A stretch of 64,000 nt of DNA. It comes from Chryseobacterium luquanense. Its GTDB lineage: Bacteria; Bacteroidota; Bacteroidia; Flavobacteriales; Weeksellaceae. Positions 8,447-18,027 of this stretch are shown here, piece by piece; the stretch's first letter is position 1, and each line of letters starts with the position of its first letter. The notes beneath the pieces are model-generated. The model searched no databases, was not told where the DNA came from, and saw only the letters and a list, made by a program, of their open reading frames with translations. The DNA lies in the NCBI RefSeq assembly GCF_026460945.1, contig NZ_JAOVZV010000008.1, forward strand, positions 1-64,000. The letters are read 5' to 3'. A program made the position numbers and the translations under genes.

Positions 8447-8656
8447 TATCTCACTAAAGCAAAAACCTTGTGCAGTAGAATAAAAACCATCGGTACTAAA
8501 GTAAAAATCTTCCTCATTGGAATAAAAACCTACATAAGTACAATAATGACCTACTTAATCACATAAAAGAACCGGGAGAGTACAATAAAAATCTACTGTA
8601 CTGGAATAAAAATGTACTGTAGTAGAATAAAGAACTGCAGTAGTTGATGAAAATTT
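8447..8656 (+). repeat. degenerate 21-bp tandem repeat, ten units
   Basis: Ten consecutive 21-bp units run without any length change. The common unit is roughly (6 variable)-AGTAGAATAAAAACC, for example 8468-8488 and 8594-8614. The last unit (8636-8656) is the most diverged. The period is seven codons, but a stop occurs in both repeat-phase frames at unit six, and no start codon leads in. Confidence 0.9.
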
Positions 8657-8712
8657 AAGATAAAATGAATTCAGTTAATGTTAACCCTTTTAAATCTTTG
8701 TATTTCGGAAAT

Positions 8713-8784
8713 AAGTGAAACGTCCTTGCCTAGCTTAATAAAATTATTATAAAAAATCTTCGTATTTCTTTGCGTTTAATAATC
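8713..8784 (+). repeat. dispersed ~75-bp repeat, family 3 copy 1
   Basis: It begins AAGTGAAACGTCCTTGCC and ends in TTTCTTTGCGTTTAATAATC. Copies with the same two ends lie at 13623-13693, 13685-13758 (inverted) and 57692-57770. Confidence 0.65.
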
Positions 8785-9028
8785 TTATGATACAAATCAA
8801 TCATGCCAGGTTTTAACCTTGAAATGGTTTTTACAGCGTCGATAAATTTTATGGCAATTAAAGCTGAAAGAAATACAAAGCTTTTTGTCTCTAAGAACCC
8901 CTCTAATAAACAGAAGATTTCAATTCTTCAGCAATAAATTTCAGGTTCCATGAGGTATTATTTAGCAAAAATGATTAATTTGGTATTTCGTTTTATACAA
9001 CACCAAAGAAAATAACGAAATATCACTT
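8785..9028. other. gap before the TssE-like gene; one doubtful small ORF
   Basis: A 44-codon ORF at 8803-8937 starts MPGFNLEMVF but has no recognisable domain or promoter, and I do not call it a gene. A short inverted repeat, ATTTCGTT / AACGAAAT, lies just before the TssE start. No clear TAnnTTTG box was seen. Confidence 0.3.
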
Positions 9029-9469
9029 ATGGACACACCAAATTACAGAATGCCTTTTGTACCGTCTACTCTTATGTCCGAAGGTGGAAGTATCGATACC
9101 TGCGACATGGGAGAAAGCATTGCTCACAATATTATGCTTTTAATCACGACGAAAAAAGGAGAAAACAGATATGATGACAACTACGGAAACGATGTCTGGA
9201 ATCTTGAATTCGATAACGGCGTTACATCAGCAGTTTGGGAAAATGTATTCATCAAAAGTCTTAAAAGACAGATTTTAGAATATGAAACCCGAATCGTACA
9301 GCCCCAAATCGATGCTCACATACAGTTTGTAGAGCATAACTATGATACCAAAGAACATACGGAAATCAAGAAAAAAGTAAGAATCGGAATTAATGCAAAA
9401 ATGGAAGCTACAGGTGAGCGTTTCAGTTTTTCTACCGAGCTTTTCCTGAGCCCGATGTCCATCGATTAA
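9029..9469 (+). CDS. tssE: type VI secretion baseplate protein, TssE/gp25-like
   Basis: A 146-residue protein with a GPW/gp25-like domain, the small wedge component of contractile baseplates. The pattern ESIAHNIMLLITTKKGENRY followed by YGNDVWNLEFDN is the gp25 arrangement of first helix, strand and loop. It is followed 22 bp later by a TssF-like gene, the usual baseplate partner. In Bacteroidota this pair belongs to the subtype iii type VI system. The cell role would be cytoplasmic-face baseplate assembly. Assignment rests on domain look and neighbours. Confidence 0.8.
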   Translation: MDTPNYRMPFVPSTLMSEGGSIDTCDMGESIAHNIMLLITTKKGENRYDDNYGNDVWNLEFDNGVTSAVWENVFIKSLKRQILEYETRIVQPQIDAHIQFVEHNYDTKEHTEIKKKVRIGINAKMEATGERFSFSTELFLSPMSID

Positions 9470-9491
9470 TATCTATCTGTAAAAATATCTT

Positions 9492-11369
9492 ATGAATTTA
9501 GATCAGAATATTTATTCCAAAGAATCCGTAAAAGCGAGAATGCTTCAGAATGCTACAAAAGTTTGGGGATTAAAAAGTCCACAGTCATTAGATCCTTTTG
9601 TAAAATTACTCATTGATGCATTCAGTACAGAGGTTTTTAAAGCGAATAACGAAATTCAGACTGTTAATGCAAGGATTTTAGAGAAACTTGCTAAACTATT
9701 AACACCGTCAATTTATACCCATCCTATTCCTGCTCATGGTTTAGCATATACTGCACCCGATGAATCTTCAGAAATTTTGCTGGAGCACACCGAGTTTTTC
9801 TTTAAAAAACACATGAATTCCACCATAAAATCGGAATCAGACAAGCAACTGAACATTCCTTTTACTCCGGTTGGAAGTGTAAGAACCAACAAAGTACAGA
9901 CTGCAGTTATGTTTGTAGGGAACACCTGCTACAGTTTAGATGAAAGATTAAATAAAATACCAATCTCAAGAGTTCAGGGAAGACCGGAAGATTATAGAAA
10001 AGTGACGATTGGAATTGATGTTTCAAAATTTACCAACGAAAAGTTTCCTAAAACGTTAAGCATTTACTGCTCAAATCCTGCATTTGAACATTTAGATTTT
10101 GTTTATAAATTATTGCCTTACAGTACCGTTTCAAGCAACGGAAATCCGATGTTTATCAAAGAAGGAATTTCTTACATAAAAAACCCTCAAGTAGAAGGGT
10201 ACGAACAGATATTTCACGAACAGTCAATAAAATCCAAGATTATCGATGATATTAAAAGCATTTATCATCATAAATTTATTGAAGTAACAGGGCTTTCAAG
10301 AGATTTGTTTACGAGGAGCCTTCCACAGGATTTAGATTTCCTGAACGGAAGAGAAGAGATCGAAAAATACCTGAACGGAAAAGAATATCTGTGGCTTACT
10401 TTTGAGTTTCCACCACAGTTTTCGTCTGAGATTTTAGATAATTTTACTTTTGTTCTCAATGCTTTTCCTGTTTACAACCGAGGCTGGAAAAAAACAGAAT
10501 ACAGCTTAGATATCATGGGAAATAATATTCCTTTGATTACCGAAGATGCAGAACATTTCCTTTATGTAGATGAGGTTCAGGACGGAGACGGAAGAAAATA
10601 TACAGAAATTCCTTTCACCCCTTCAGACAATCTTAAAAAGGGATTGTACACTGTAAGAAAAGGCGGGATGGAGCGTTTCAACAACCGAAACGCAGTCGAC
10701 ATGATTTCCAATGTTCTGGAATTGACTAGAGATGAAATTGCAGCGTTTTCTTTACTAAACCGGGATAATGTAAAAGGAATTTTGGGCGAAATGTCTGATA
10801 AGATGAAATCGATGGTGCAGAAAGTAAATAATGCTAAAAGAAGCATCAGACAGGAACTTAATTATGTCATTATGGAACCTGTTGACAAAACAGACCACAC
10901 TTACGCTTCATTTTGGATTACCCATTGCACTTTTGCCAATCATATGCGTCCCGGAACTGAGCTTTCAAACCAATTGAAATCACAATCGATGATTTTGTTG
11001 ACAGAAACCATTGGCGGAGCAGAAGAGCAGAAAGGTTCAGACAGTATTCAGGCTTACAAATACGCTTTAACGACGAGAGACAAAATTATTTCTCTGGAAG
11101 ATGTGAAGAATTATTGCAGAATGGTTTTAAAAGACGAAATGAAAGACGTGCGTGTAAAACGTGGAACCATGATCAGCAACAAGCCAAAAGAAGGCTTTAT
11201 AAGAACTGTAGAAGTAGAGATTGTTCCGAATAATTATTCGTTTTACGGAAGAATGTATTGGGAAAACATGGCAAATATTCTCCGAAATCAAATTGTCTCC
11301 AAAGCAATTGACGGAATTGAATATCTAGTGAAAGTCAGCAATGAAGACACCGATTTTTTTGAAAATTAA
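9492..11369 (+). CDS. tssF: type VI secretion baseplate subunit TssF-like
   Basis: A 625-residue protein of TssF size. It has the N-terminal helical start typical for the family (ARMLQNATKVWGLKSPQSLD, then DAFSTEVFKANNEIQTVNAR and the TPSIYTHPIPAHGLAY stretch). TssF forms the wedge with TssG and TssE around the spike hub. The preceding gene is the TssE/gp25-like protein, 22 bp away. A lipoprotein gene follows after 21 bp, so the three form an apparent operon. TssG- and TssK-like genes are 42 kb away. Confidence 0.8.
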   Translation: MNLDQNIYSKESVKARMLQNATKVWGLKSPQSLDPFVKLLIDAFSTEVFKANNEIQTVNARILEKLAKLLTPSIYTHPIPAHGLAYTAPDESSEILLEHTEFFFKKHMNSTIKSESDKQLNIPFTPVGSVRTNKVQTAVMFVGNTCYSLDERLNKIPISRVQGRPEDYRKVTIGIDVSKFTNEKFPKTLSIYCSNPAFEHLDFVYKLLPYSTVSSNGNPMFIKEGISYIKNPQVEGYEQIFHEQSIKSKIIDDIKSIYHHKFIEVTGLSRDLFTRSLPQDLDFLNGREEIEKYLNGKEYLWLTFEFPPQFSSEILDNFTFVLNAFPVYNRGWKKTEYSLDIMGNNIPLITEDAEHFLYVDEVQDGDGRKYTEIPFTPSDNLKKGLYTVRKGGMERFNNRNAVDMISNVLELTRDEIAAFSLLNRDNVKGILGEMSDKMKSMVQKVNNAKRSIRQELNYVIMEPVDKTDHTYASFWITHCTFANHMRPGTELSNQLKSQSMILLTETIGGAEEQKGSDSIQAYKYALTTRDKIISLEDVKNYCRMVLKDEMKDVRVKRGTMISNKPKEGFIRTVEVEIVPNNYSFYGRMYWENMANILRNQIVSKAIDGIEYLVKVSNEDTDFFEN

Positions 11370-11390
11370 TTAAATACCAAACTATAAAAT

Positions 11391-12317
11391 ATGAAAAAAG
11401 TAATGATGTTTGCACTCGCATTATCGCTGAGCGCAGCAACGATAAGCTGTAAAAAAGGAATGGATAAAATAGGAAATGCCGTTCTGAAAGCTGGGGAAAA
11501 TGAATCGCAGGCAATTATTGATTTTAATAATGATTTTTTAGATTCTTATAAAACTTCATCCAGACATATTGAGAATATCGTGAAATATGCAGAATCAGCG
11601 GTGAAAAAATCTCATGGTGAGACAGTTTACAGTATGCCGATGGTTATCAATTCAATGGATTATTCTTTAAGTAAAATAAAAGATGTTCCTTCCGGTTTTG
11701 AAAAAGACAAAACATTAATTGAAACCGATTTTAATACTTATAAGGCAAAAAGAGAAAGCATTGAAAAAAAGTATGAAGAACTGAAATCTTATATCACCTC
11801 TGAAGACTACAAAGATGATAAAGGTGCTAAAGCTGAAGCGTTGCAAAAAGATATTGAAGCAGAAGCACAGGCATTTTTCACAGCAGGAGAAAATATTTTA
11901 ACGAAGATAAAACCGGCAACAGATGCTGCAGAAGAAGTCATTCTGAAAGATCACCCAATGAAAGAATTTATAGTTTCTTCTAAATCTCTGATGAGTTTTA
12001 TGGATTCTGTGATGGATCTTTTAGATAAACAGTATGCGGGAAGCTTCAATGAAGCCGAAGCTCAGAAAAAATATGATGAATTTGAGAAAATCGTAAGCAT
12101 TAATTCGAGTAAAGTTTTTAATGTAAAAGAGCAGCAATACGCTTACAAAAAAACAGAGCTTGAAACGTTAAACAAAAAAGCATCAGATTTCTTAGATAAA
12201 TACAGAAAACTGATTAGAGATTCTAAATCAACAGGGAAAATTCCGGACAGTAATATCCAGGAAATGGATTCTGCTTATGAATCTGTTCTGAATTCTTATA
12301 ACTCGTTTGTAAAATAA
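11391..12317 (+). CDS. lipoprotein of DUF3829 type, co-located with type VI baseplate genes
   Basis: A 308-residue protein with signal peptide and lipobox ending at Cys20 (SAATISC), so it is predicted to be a lipoprotein. The remainder is almost wholly alpha-helical and Lys/Glu-rich, with the FNNDFLDSYKTS start seen in DUF3829-like proteins. It begins 21 bp after tssF and is closed by a strong terminator, which implies co-transcription. Subtype iii type VI systems include a lipoprotein (TssQ), but I cannot show that this is it. Confidence 0.65.
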   Translation: MKKVMMFALALSLSAATISCKKGMDKIGNAVLKAGENESQAIIDFNNDFLDSYKTSSRHIENIVKYAESAVKKSHGETVYSMPMVINSMDYSLSKIKDVPSGFEKDKTLIETDFNTYKAKRESIEKKYEELKSYITSEDYKDDKGAKAEALQKDIEAEAQAFFTAGENILTKIKPATDAAEEVILKDHPMKEFIVSSKSLMSFMDSVMDLLDKQYAGSFNEAEAQKKYDEFEKIVSINSSKVFNVKEQQYAYKKTELETLNKKASDFLDKYRKLIRDSKSTGKIPDSNIQEMDSAYESVLNSYNSFVK

Positions 12318-12341
12318 TTATTAAAGAGAAATTAAGAAAAA

Positions 12342-12386
12342 ATAATTCCGAAAAACTTTAATTTATCTAAGTTTTTCGGAATTTTA
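12342..12386. terminator. strong bidirectional terminator
   Basis: AATTCCGAAAAACTT (12344-12358) pairs perfectly with AAGTTTTTCGGAATT (12369-12383) between convergent genes. Confidence 0.85.
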
Positions 12387-12388
12387 AA

Positions 12389-12688
12389 TTAAATAATCTG
12401 ATTCATCAGAATCACCTCCCTGTTTTCCAGTAAAGGAATAATCTGCTTTACCACAAAATTTTGATAATGCTCAGAATGACGGTGAATTTCTATCGCTGAT
12501 TCATTTTCATAGCCTTCAAAAAGAATTAATGTATTCTCATCAGTTTTACTTTGATGAATTTTGTAAAATAAATTTCCTTTTTCTTCAGAACTTTTTTGGG
12601 CAGCCTCTTTCATAATTTGCAATACAGCATCCAGTTTTCCTTCTTTTACCTGCCATTTGGCATATACGTAAATTGCTTGTTCATTCAT
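12389..12688 (-). CDS. antibiotic biosynthesis monooxygenase (ABM) domain protein, putative quinol monooxygenase
   Basis: A 99-residue single-domain protein of the dimeric alpha/beta-barrel ABM type (YgiN-like). Seen are the first strand YVYAKWQVKEGKLDAV, the middle LILFEGYENESAIEIHRHSE and a terminal strand. Members act on quinols, aldehydes or polyketide-like substrates without bound metal. It starts 10 bp after the DJ-1/PfpI gene and is probably translated from the same message. The pairing suggests a small stress or detoxification unit; this is inference. Confidence 0.85.
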   Translation of the reverse strand: MNEQAIYVYAKWQVKEGKLDAVLQIMKEAAQKSSEEKGNLFYKIHQSKTDENTLILFEGYENESAIEIHRHSEHYQNFVVKQIIPLLENREVILMNQII

Positions 12689-12698
12689 CTTTTTAGTT

Positions 12699-13382
12699 TT
12701 AAATTAAATTTTTAGATTCTAGAATCGCTACCATTTTTTCTCCGACCCCTTTTGCTGAAGCTGGATTTTGTCCTGTTACCAGATTTCCGTCAGCAATACT
12801 GTTAGCTGACCAGGCTTCCGCAGCATGAAAAATTGCACCTTGCCCAGTCAAAGCAGTCTGCAAATCAAAAGTAACATCAGCTTTTGCATAATTATCTTCT
12901 TCTTCAGTAGTAAAAGATGCGATGTTTTTACCATTCACCAGATAAGTTCCGTCGCTCAATTTTACATTGAGTAAAGAAACGGGACCATGACAAACTGCTC
13001 CTACAACACCATTTCTCTCGTAAACCTCGGCAATTACTTTTTTAAGTTCAGTATTTTCAGGCATATCGACCATCGGAGCTAAACCTCCCGGAATGAAAAC
13101 AGCATCATATTCATCGGTATTTACATTTGAAAGTTTTGATGCGCTGTGCATATCTTCCCAACCTTTTCCTGTTAGAAATTTTAAATTATCAGGATCATCG
13201 GCTAAATTTAAAGCATCTAAAAATGGTGATTCACCTGTTAAACTTGCGAAATCTATTTGATAATCTGCTTTTTCGAATTCTGCATAAGGATGGGCTACTT
13301 CAGATAAGAAAGTTCCTGTTCTTCTGTTATTGGGACCGATTGTGTTTGCATTAGAAACAATAATTAAAACTTTTGGTTTCAT
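12699..13382 (-). CDS. DJ-1/PfpI-family protein (Hsp31-like glyoxalase/deglycase)
   Basis: A 227-residue class I glutamine-amidotransferase-like protein. The nucleophile elbow is GAVCHGPVSLL with Cys131 and His132, and an acidic residue, Glu28, lies in FLSEVAHPY as in the Hsp31/glyoxalase III group. Such enzymes convert methylglyoxal or protect proteins from carbonyl stress. It leads a two-gene unit with the ABM monooxygenase. A -7 box lies about 70 bp upstream, leaving a leader of roughly 60 nt. Confidence 0.85.
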   Translation of the reverse strand: MKPKVLIIVSNANTIGPNNRRTGTFLSEVAHPYAEFEKADYQIDFASLTGESPFLDALNLADDPDNLKFLTGKGWEDMHSASKLSNVNTDEYDAVFIPGGLAPMVDMPENTELKKVIAEVYERNGVVGAVCHGPVSLLNVKLSDGTYLVNGKNIASFTTEEEDNYAKADVTFDLQTALTGQGAIFHAAEAWSANSIADGNLVTGQNPASAKGVGEKMVAILESKNLI

Positions 13383-13449
13383 GACTTTGAATTTTTTAGT
13401 TAAATAAATATTTTGTTTGATCTTTTTGAAATCGTTTTAATTTCTATAG

Positions 13450-13457
13450 CAAATGTA
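13450..13457 (-). promoter_or_regulatory. -7 promoter box (TACATTTG) for DJ-1/ABM unit
   Basis: On the minus strand TACATTTG matches TAnnTTTG, with TTG about 16 bp upstream. Confidence 0.4.
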
Positions 13458-13622
13458 GGTCTGTTCAAAGCTTCAATCGAAGGAGGGAAGTCACAAAAAA
13501 AGTGTGATCGAAATCACACTTAATCTTTGAATACTTAAATCAATTAAAATTTATAAATATCGGTTGTGTATTTGAAGAAGTAATTAAGGAATTGAAAATT
13601 AAAATAATGGTTTTTCTTTGCT

Positions 13623-13693
13623 AAATGAAATGCCATTGTTTATCTTAAAAAAGAATTTATTGTAAAACCTTTGTCTTTCTTTGTGATTAAAAA
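13623..13693 (+). repeat. dispersed ~75-bp repeat, family 3 copy 2
   Basis: It begins AAATGAAATGCCATTG and ends CTTTGTCTTTCTTTGTG plus an A-rich tail. It lies tail to tail with copy 3; their 3' ends overlap by a few bases and create the inverted repeat CTTTGTCTTTC / GAAAGACAAAG. Confidence 0.6.
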
Positions 13694-13758
13694 ACGCAAG
13701 GAAAGACAAAGAATTATAAAATAACACTTAGATATAGTTAAATAATGGCGTTTCACTT
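13685..13758 (-). repeat. dispersed ~75-bp repeat, family 3 copy 3 (inverted)
   Basis: Read on the minus strand it begins AAGTGAAACGCCATTATT and ends CTTTGTCTTTCCTTGCG. A further GAAAGACAAAG at 13765-13775 looks like the tail of another partial copy. Together the repeats fill most of the 418-bp gap before the Crp-family gene. Confidence 0.65.
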
Positions 13759-13800
13759 ATTTTTGAAAGACAAAGATTAAAATGCAAAGAGTTGTAGAAA

Positions 13801-14370
13801 TTATTTTGTATTTGAATAAAGTCGGCTTAAAGTTTCCCGACTTACCCCCAAATATTCTGCAACATATTTTTTAGGAATCTGTGAGATCAAATCCGGATAT
13901 AATTTTGAAAACTCTTCGTAACGTTGTTGAGGTGTGCTTGAAAGCAGAAGAATAATTCTCTGTTGTAAGGCGATATAACCATTGGTAAGCTTTGTTCTGA
14001 AAAAATATTCCATTTTATGAAATTCTGAAGCTAACTTTTCTCTGCCTTCTAAAGTGAGACACGCAACCGCTCCGTCTTGCAAACATTCTACAAACATCGT
14101 TGCATTTTTTTGTTTAAAAAAACCTATGTAATCGGTCATCCACCAATCTTTTTTTGCAAACTGAAGAATGTGTTCTTTTCCGTTTTCGTCGATGTAAAAA
14201 ACTTTATAAATTCCATCAAGAGTAAGAAATTCAAATTTTACTTCATCACCTTCATGCACCAAAAACTGATTTTTGCGAACATTTTTAATCGTAAAAAATG
14301 TTTTTATATCATCGAATTCTTCGTCTGTCACAGAAATAATTTCCTCAATGTGCTCCCGTAGTCTGTTCAT
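13801..14370 (-). CDS. Crp/Fnr-family transcriptional regulator
   Basis: A 189-residue protein with an N-terminal cyclic-nucleotide-binding-like barrel (about residues 20-115) and a C-terminal winged helix-turn-helix whose recognition region is KYVAEYLGVSRETLSRLY. The barrel lacks the classic cAMP-contact signature of E. coli CRP and has no Fnr-type cysteine cluster, so the ligand is unknown. The gene is in the same direction as the DJ-1/ABM pair but separated by 418 bp of repeats. A second, different Crp-family gene lies at 60574. Confidence 0.85.
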   Translation of the reverse strand: MNRLREHIEEIISVTDEEFDDIKTFFTIKNVRKNQFLVHEGDEVKFEFLTLDGIYKVFYIDENGKEHILQFAKKDWWMTDYIGFFKQKNATMFVECLQDGAVACLTLEGREKLASEFHKMEYFFRTKLTNGYIALQQRIILLLSSTPQQRYEEFSKLYPDLISQIPKKYVAEYLGVSRETLSRLYSNTK

Positions 14371-14524
14371 GTCTGTATTTAAATCACTGTAAATTTAAGT
14401 AAAAACAGGAATAATTTTTTAAATCAATTGTAATCTTAGAAAGAATTAAAATTCAAGTCTATTTCACTTATTTGAATCTAAAATTCCTAACATTTTTTAA
14501 CATCAAAAAGTCCATAAAATTCTG

Positions 14525-14532
14525 TAATTTTG
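14525..14532 (+). promoter_or_regulatory. -7 promoter box (TAATTTTG) for uvrA
   Basis: TAATTTTG matches TAnnTTTG, 35 bp before the chosen uvrA start. It lies inside the longer open frame, which supports the downstream start. Confidence 0.55.
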
Positions 14533-14567
14533 CACATCGTGATTTTCATGTAAAGTCACCCCAAATT

Positions 14568-17396
14568 ATGAGTGAATCAAAAGAATATATAGAAGTTTAC
14601 GGAGCCAGAGAACACAATCTTAAAAACATTGATGTTAAAATTCCGCGCAACGAATTGGTCGTGATTACCGGGCTTTCGGGAAGCGGAAAATCATCATTGG
14701 CTTTTGATACTATTTTTGCGGAAGGTCAACGTCGTTATATTGAAACGTTTTCTGCCTATGCAAGACAGTTCTTAGGTGGTTTGGAACGTCCAGATGTTGA
14801 TAAAATCGAAGGTTTGTCTCCCGTAATTGCCATCGAACAGAAAACAACAAACAAAAACCCTCGTTCAACCGTTGGAACCGTTACGGAACTTTACGATTAT
14901 CTACGTCTTTTGTTTGCAAGAGTTTCTGATGCGTATTCTCAAACGACAGGAAAGAAATTGGTAAGTTACACTGAAGATCAAATTCTTGAAACGATCAAAG
15001 AAAATTATAAAGGCGAGAAGATTATGCTGATGGCACCTGTTGTGCGCTCCAGGAAAGGGCATTATCACGAACTTTTTGTGCAAATGGCGAAAAAAGGATA
15101 CGGACAAGCCAGAATTGATGGTGAATTGACGGATATTGAATATGATTTAAAGCTTGACCGTTACAAAACCCACGACATCGATATCGTAATCGACCGTTGG
15201 ATTATCGGTGAATCTGCTTCCGAAACAAGGATGGAAAAATCGCTTCGAACTGCAATGGAAATGGGTGAAGGTTTGATCGGAATCCAAAAACTGGGAACTA
15301 CAGACATCGAATATTTCTCTAAAAATTTAATGGATGCTGAAACCGGTCATTCATTGGCTTTACCGGAACCAAATACATTTTCATTCAACTCTCCGAAAGG
15401 AAGCTGCCCGAGTTGTAAAGGTTTAGGAACAATTAAAAAGATTAATACTGATTATTTTGTTGAAAACCCTAAATTATCAATCAATCAGGGTGGTTTATTG
15501 CCATTAGAAGATTTAAAATCTAATAAATGGATTCTTTCCCAGATTAAAAATATTCTTGAAATTTTTGGTTTAGGATTGGCAACTCCATTTAAAGATATTC
15601 CGGCAGAAGCACTGGATTATATGTACAACGGTTGCCACAAAGAATTTAATAAAGACTTAAAATATGCAGGAATAACCAAAAAAATTAAAATCAGTTTTGA
15701 TGGGTTGATTCCTTTTATGGAAGAGTTGATTGAAGAAAAAGAATCTTACGAAGCGATTTTGCTGGAAAGACATTTCACGACAGAAGAAACTTGTCCGGAT
15801 TGTAAAGGGACTCGTCTTCAACCTGGAAGTTTAAGCTTTAAAATCGACGGAAAAAATATTGCTGAAATTAACGCTTTAAGTTTATCAGATTTAAAAGATT
15901 GGTTGAGAGATGTTAAAGATAAATTTTCAGAAAAAAACGGAATTATCGCTCATGAGATTTTAAAGGAAATTGAAACCAGACTTCAGTTTTTATTGGATGT
16001 CGGTTTGGAATATTTAAGTCTGAGCAGAAGTTCAAAAACACTTTCGGGTGGAGAATCACAAAGAATCCGTCTCGCAACGCAGATTGGTTCTCAGTTGGTG
16101 AATGTACTGTATATTTTAGATGAACCAAGTATCGGTTTGCACCAGAGAGATAATGAACGTTTGATTAATTCATTAAAAAATCTCCGTGACATCGGAAACT
16201 CAGTGTTGGTGGTAGAGCACGACAAAGATATGATCATGGAAGCTGATGAGGTTTTGGATATTGGTCCGAGAGCCGGAAAATTTGGTGGAGAAATTCTTTG
16301 GCAGGGAAAACCTGCAGATCTACTGAAAGCAGATACCATCACTGCAGATTATATCAACGGAAAAAGAAAAATTGCCATTCCTGAAGTTAGAAGAGAAGGA
16401 AATGGTAAAAATATTATTCTAAAAGGTGCAACAGGAAACAATCTTAAAAATGTAACGTTAGATATTCCTTTAGGGAAATTGGTTGTTGTGACAGGGATTT
16501 CGGGAAGCGGAAAATCTTCTCTGATCAACGGAACTCTATATCCGATTCTGAACAAACATTTCTACAGAGCTGTTCAGGAACCTTTACCGTACAAGAAAGT
16601 AGAAGGTCTTGATAATATCGATAAAATTGTAGATGTTGACCAGACTCCGATTGGCAGAACTCCACGTTCAAATCCTGCAACATACACCGGCATGTTTACT
16701 GATATCAGAAATTTATTTTCTGAATTACCTGAATCTAAAATCCGTGGTTACAAACCAGGAAGATTTTCTTTCAACGTAAAAGGTGGAAGATGCGAAACTT
16801 GTCAGGGAGGAGGTTTGAAAGTCATTGAAATGAACTTTTTACCCGATGTTTATGTGCATTGTGAAACCTGCAACGGAAAACGTTTCAACAGAGAAACTTT
16901 GGAAGTGCGTTACAAAGGAAAATCAATTTCCGATGTTTTGGATATGACAATAGATGAAGCGGTAGATTTCTTCCAGCCGATTCCTAAGATTTTTTCAAGA
17001 GTGAAAACTTTGCAGGATGTTGGTTTGGGTTACATCACAATGGGGCAACAGTCGACCACACTTTCCGGAGGTGAAGCGCAGCGTATCAAATTAGCAACAG
17101 AATTGGCAAAAAGACAGACCGGAAATACATTATACATTCTTGATGAACCAACAACCGGACTTCATTTTGAAGATGTTAAAATTCTGATGGATGCGATAAA
17201 TAAGTTGGTAGAATTAGGAAATTCATTCATTATCATCGAACATAATATGGATGTCATCAAATTGGCAGATCATATTATTGACGTTGGTCCTGAAGGTGGA
17301 AAATACGGCGGTGAGATTATTGCCAAAGGAACTCCGGAAGAGATTATCAAGTCTAAGAAAAGTTTGACAGGGAAGTATTTGAAGAAGGAGATGTAG
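14568..17396 (+). CDS. uvrA: excinuclease ABC subunit A
   Basis: The damage-recognition ATPase of nucleotide excision repair, which loads UvrB on damaged DNA. The 942-residue protein has two ABC ATPase modules: Walker [10 protein letters not shown] at residues 35-43 and GISGSGKSS near 643-651. Two LSGGE signatures ([13 protein letters not shown] and [13 protein letters not shown]) are present. Zinc-binding pairs are CPSCKG / CPDCKG and, in the C-terminal half, CETCQG / CETCNG. I chose [10 protein letters not shown] as start because the promoter overlaps the 32 codons upstream. A small membrane protein gene follows after 9 bp. Confidence 0.97.
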   Translation: MSESKEYIEVYGAREHNLKNIDVKIPRNELVVITGLSGSGKSSLAFDTIFAEGQRRYIETFSAYARQFLGGLERPDVDKIEGLSPVIAIEQKTTNKNPRSTVGTVTELYDYLRLLFARVSDAYSQTTGKKLVSYTEDQILETIKENYKGEKIMLMAPVVRSRKGHYHELFVQMAKKGYGQARIDGELTDIEYDLKLDRYKTHDIDIVIDRWIIGESASETRMEKSLRTAMEMGEGLIGIQKLGTTDIEYFSKNLMDAETGHSLALPEPNTFSFNSPKGSCPSCKGLGTIKKINTDYFVENPKLSINQGGLLPLEDLKSNKWILSQIKNILEIFGLGLATPFKDIPAEALDYMYNGCHKEFNKDLKYAGITKKIKISFDGLIPFMEELIEEKESYEAILLERHFTTEETCPDCKGTRLQPGSLSFKIDGKNIAEINALSLSDLKDWLRDVKDKFSEKNGIIAHEILKEIETRLQFLLDVGLEYLSLSRSSKTLSGGESQRIRLATQIGSQLVNVLYILDEPSIGLHQRDNERLINSLKNLRDIGNSVLVVEHDKDMIMEADEVLDIGPRAGKFGGEILWQGKPADLLKADTITADYINGKRKIAIPEVRREGNGKNIILKGATGNNLKNVTLDIPLGKLVVVTGISGSGKSSLINGTLYPILNKHFYRAVQEPLPYKKVEGLDNIDKIVDVDQTPIGRTPRSNPATYTGMFTDIRNLFSELPESKIRGYKPGRFSFNVKGGRCETCQGGGLKVIEMNFLPDVYVHCETCNGKRFNRETLEVRYKGKSISDVLDMTIDEAVDFFQPIPKIFSRVKTLQDVGLGYITMGQQSTTLSGGEAQRIKLATELAKRQTGNTLYILDEPTTGLHFEDVKILMDAINKLVELGNSFIIIEHNMDVIKLADHIIDVGPEGGKYGGEIIAKGTPEEIIKSKKSLTGKYLKKEM

Positions 17397-17405
17397 TAAA
17401 TAACA

Positions 17406-17831
17406 ATGAAAGGTTACTCAATTGTTATTTTGAATTTTTTACTGATGACAATCTTATCAGGGGTAATTTCTTTTTTGTCATTTCAGCTGGAATACTTTTT
17501 AGGATGGTATTCAGGAAGTAGGTATGAAGATTTTACATATATTTCAACAACTGATAATAAAGAATTTTTTCTTGATTTTATAAAGTTAGAATTCTATTAC
17601 TTGTTTATTGCAATAATCAGTTATCCATTTTTTATTTTTCTTAAAAGTAGAACTCAAAAGAAAAATTTGAAACTGAATTTGATTGTTTTGTGTAATTATG
17701 TCTTTTTTATTTTGCCATTAATCTTTAATGGAATTTCTTTTTCATCATATATTTATTTGATTGTTTTAGGGTTAATTTTAATTATACTTTATGTTTTTTG
17801 GAAATTAATAATAACTAAAACACATTACTAA
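17406..17831 (+). CDS. small hypothetical membrane protein, four predicted TM segments
   Basis: A 141-residue protein with hydrophobic segments at about residues 5-27, 60-80, 90-108 and 114-134. The first loop, between segments one and two, is polar and acidic (YSGSRYEDFTYISTTDNKEF). I recognise no family. It begins 9 bp after uvrA, so it is probably read through from that gene, though no functional link is implied. A terminator follows. Confidence 0.6.
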   Translation: MKGYSIVILNFLLMTILSGVISFLSFQLEYFLGWYSGSRYEDFTYISTTDNKEFFLDFIKLEFYYLFIAIISYPFFIFLKSRTQKKNLKLNLIVLCNYVFFILPLIFNGISFSSYIYLIVLGLILIILYVFWKLIITKTHY

Positions 17832-17861
17832 ATTGATATAATAGTTACAGCATAAATGTAG

Positions 17862-17888
17862 GTCAGCTTTTCAAAAAGTTGACTTTTT
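17862..17888 (+). terminator. rho-independent terminator after uvrA unit
   Basis: GTCAGCTTT (17862-17870) pairs with AAAGTTGAC (17875-17883), with one G-T wobble, followed by T6. Confidence 0.75.
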
Positions 17889-17999
17889 TATTACTAAAAT
17901 CAATTCCAATGTTAATAATTTAATTATTTTTAAAATTTAAATAATTGATTATCAGAATCTTGTGTTTCAATGTTAACTCAATGTTAACTCAATGTGAAA

Positions 18000-18027
18000 T
18001 TTGTATGAATATTTTTTTATATCTTTG
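18000..18027 (+). promoter_or_regulatory. promoter TTTG-N16-TATCTTTG
   Basis: TTTG at 18000-18003 and TATCTTTG at 18020-18027 match both promoter elements. They leave a leader of about 130 nt before the secreted-protein gene, with two mini-ORFs in it (18070-18105 and 18114-18134). Confidence 0.6.

Noticed and set aside
8447..8656. Possible CRISPR array
   Set aside because: Units are contiguous, all diverged and 21 bp long, with no constant repeat/unique spacer pattern and no cas genes.
8803..8937. 44-codon ORF beginning MPGFNLEMVF before tssE
   Set aside because: No promoter, signal or family resemblance; length is expected by chance in this gap.
12467..12480. TGCTCAGAATGAC, resembling the repeat fragment in the radical SAM gene
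   Set aside because: Inside the ABM monooxygenase gene it encodes a normal part of that family (HRHSEHYQNF); only a short chance match.
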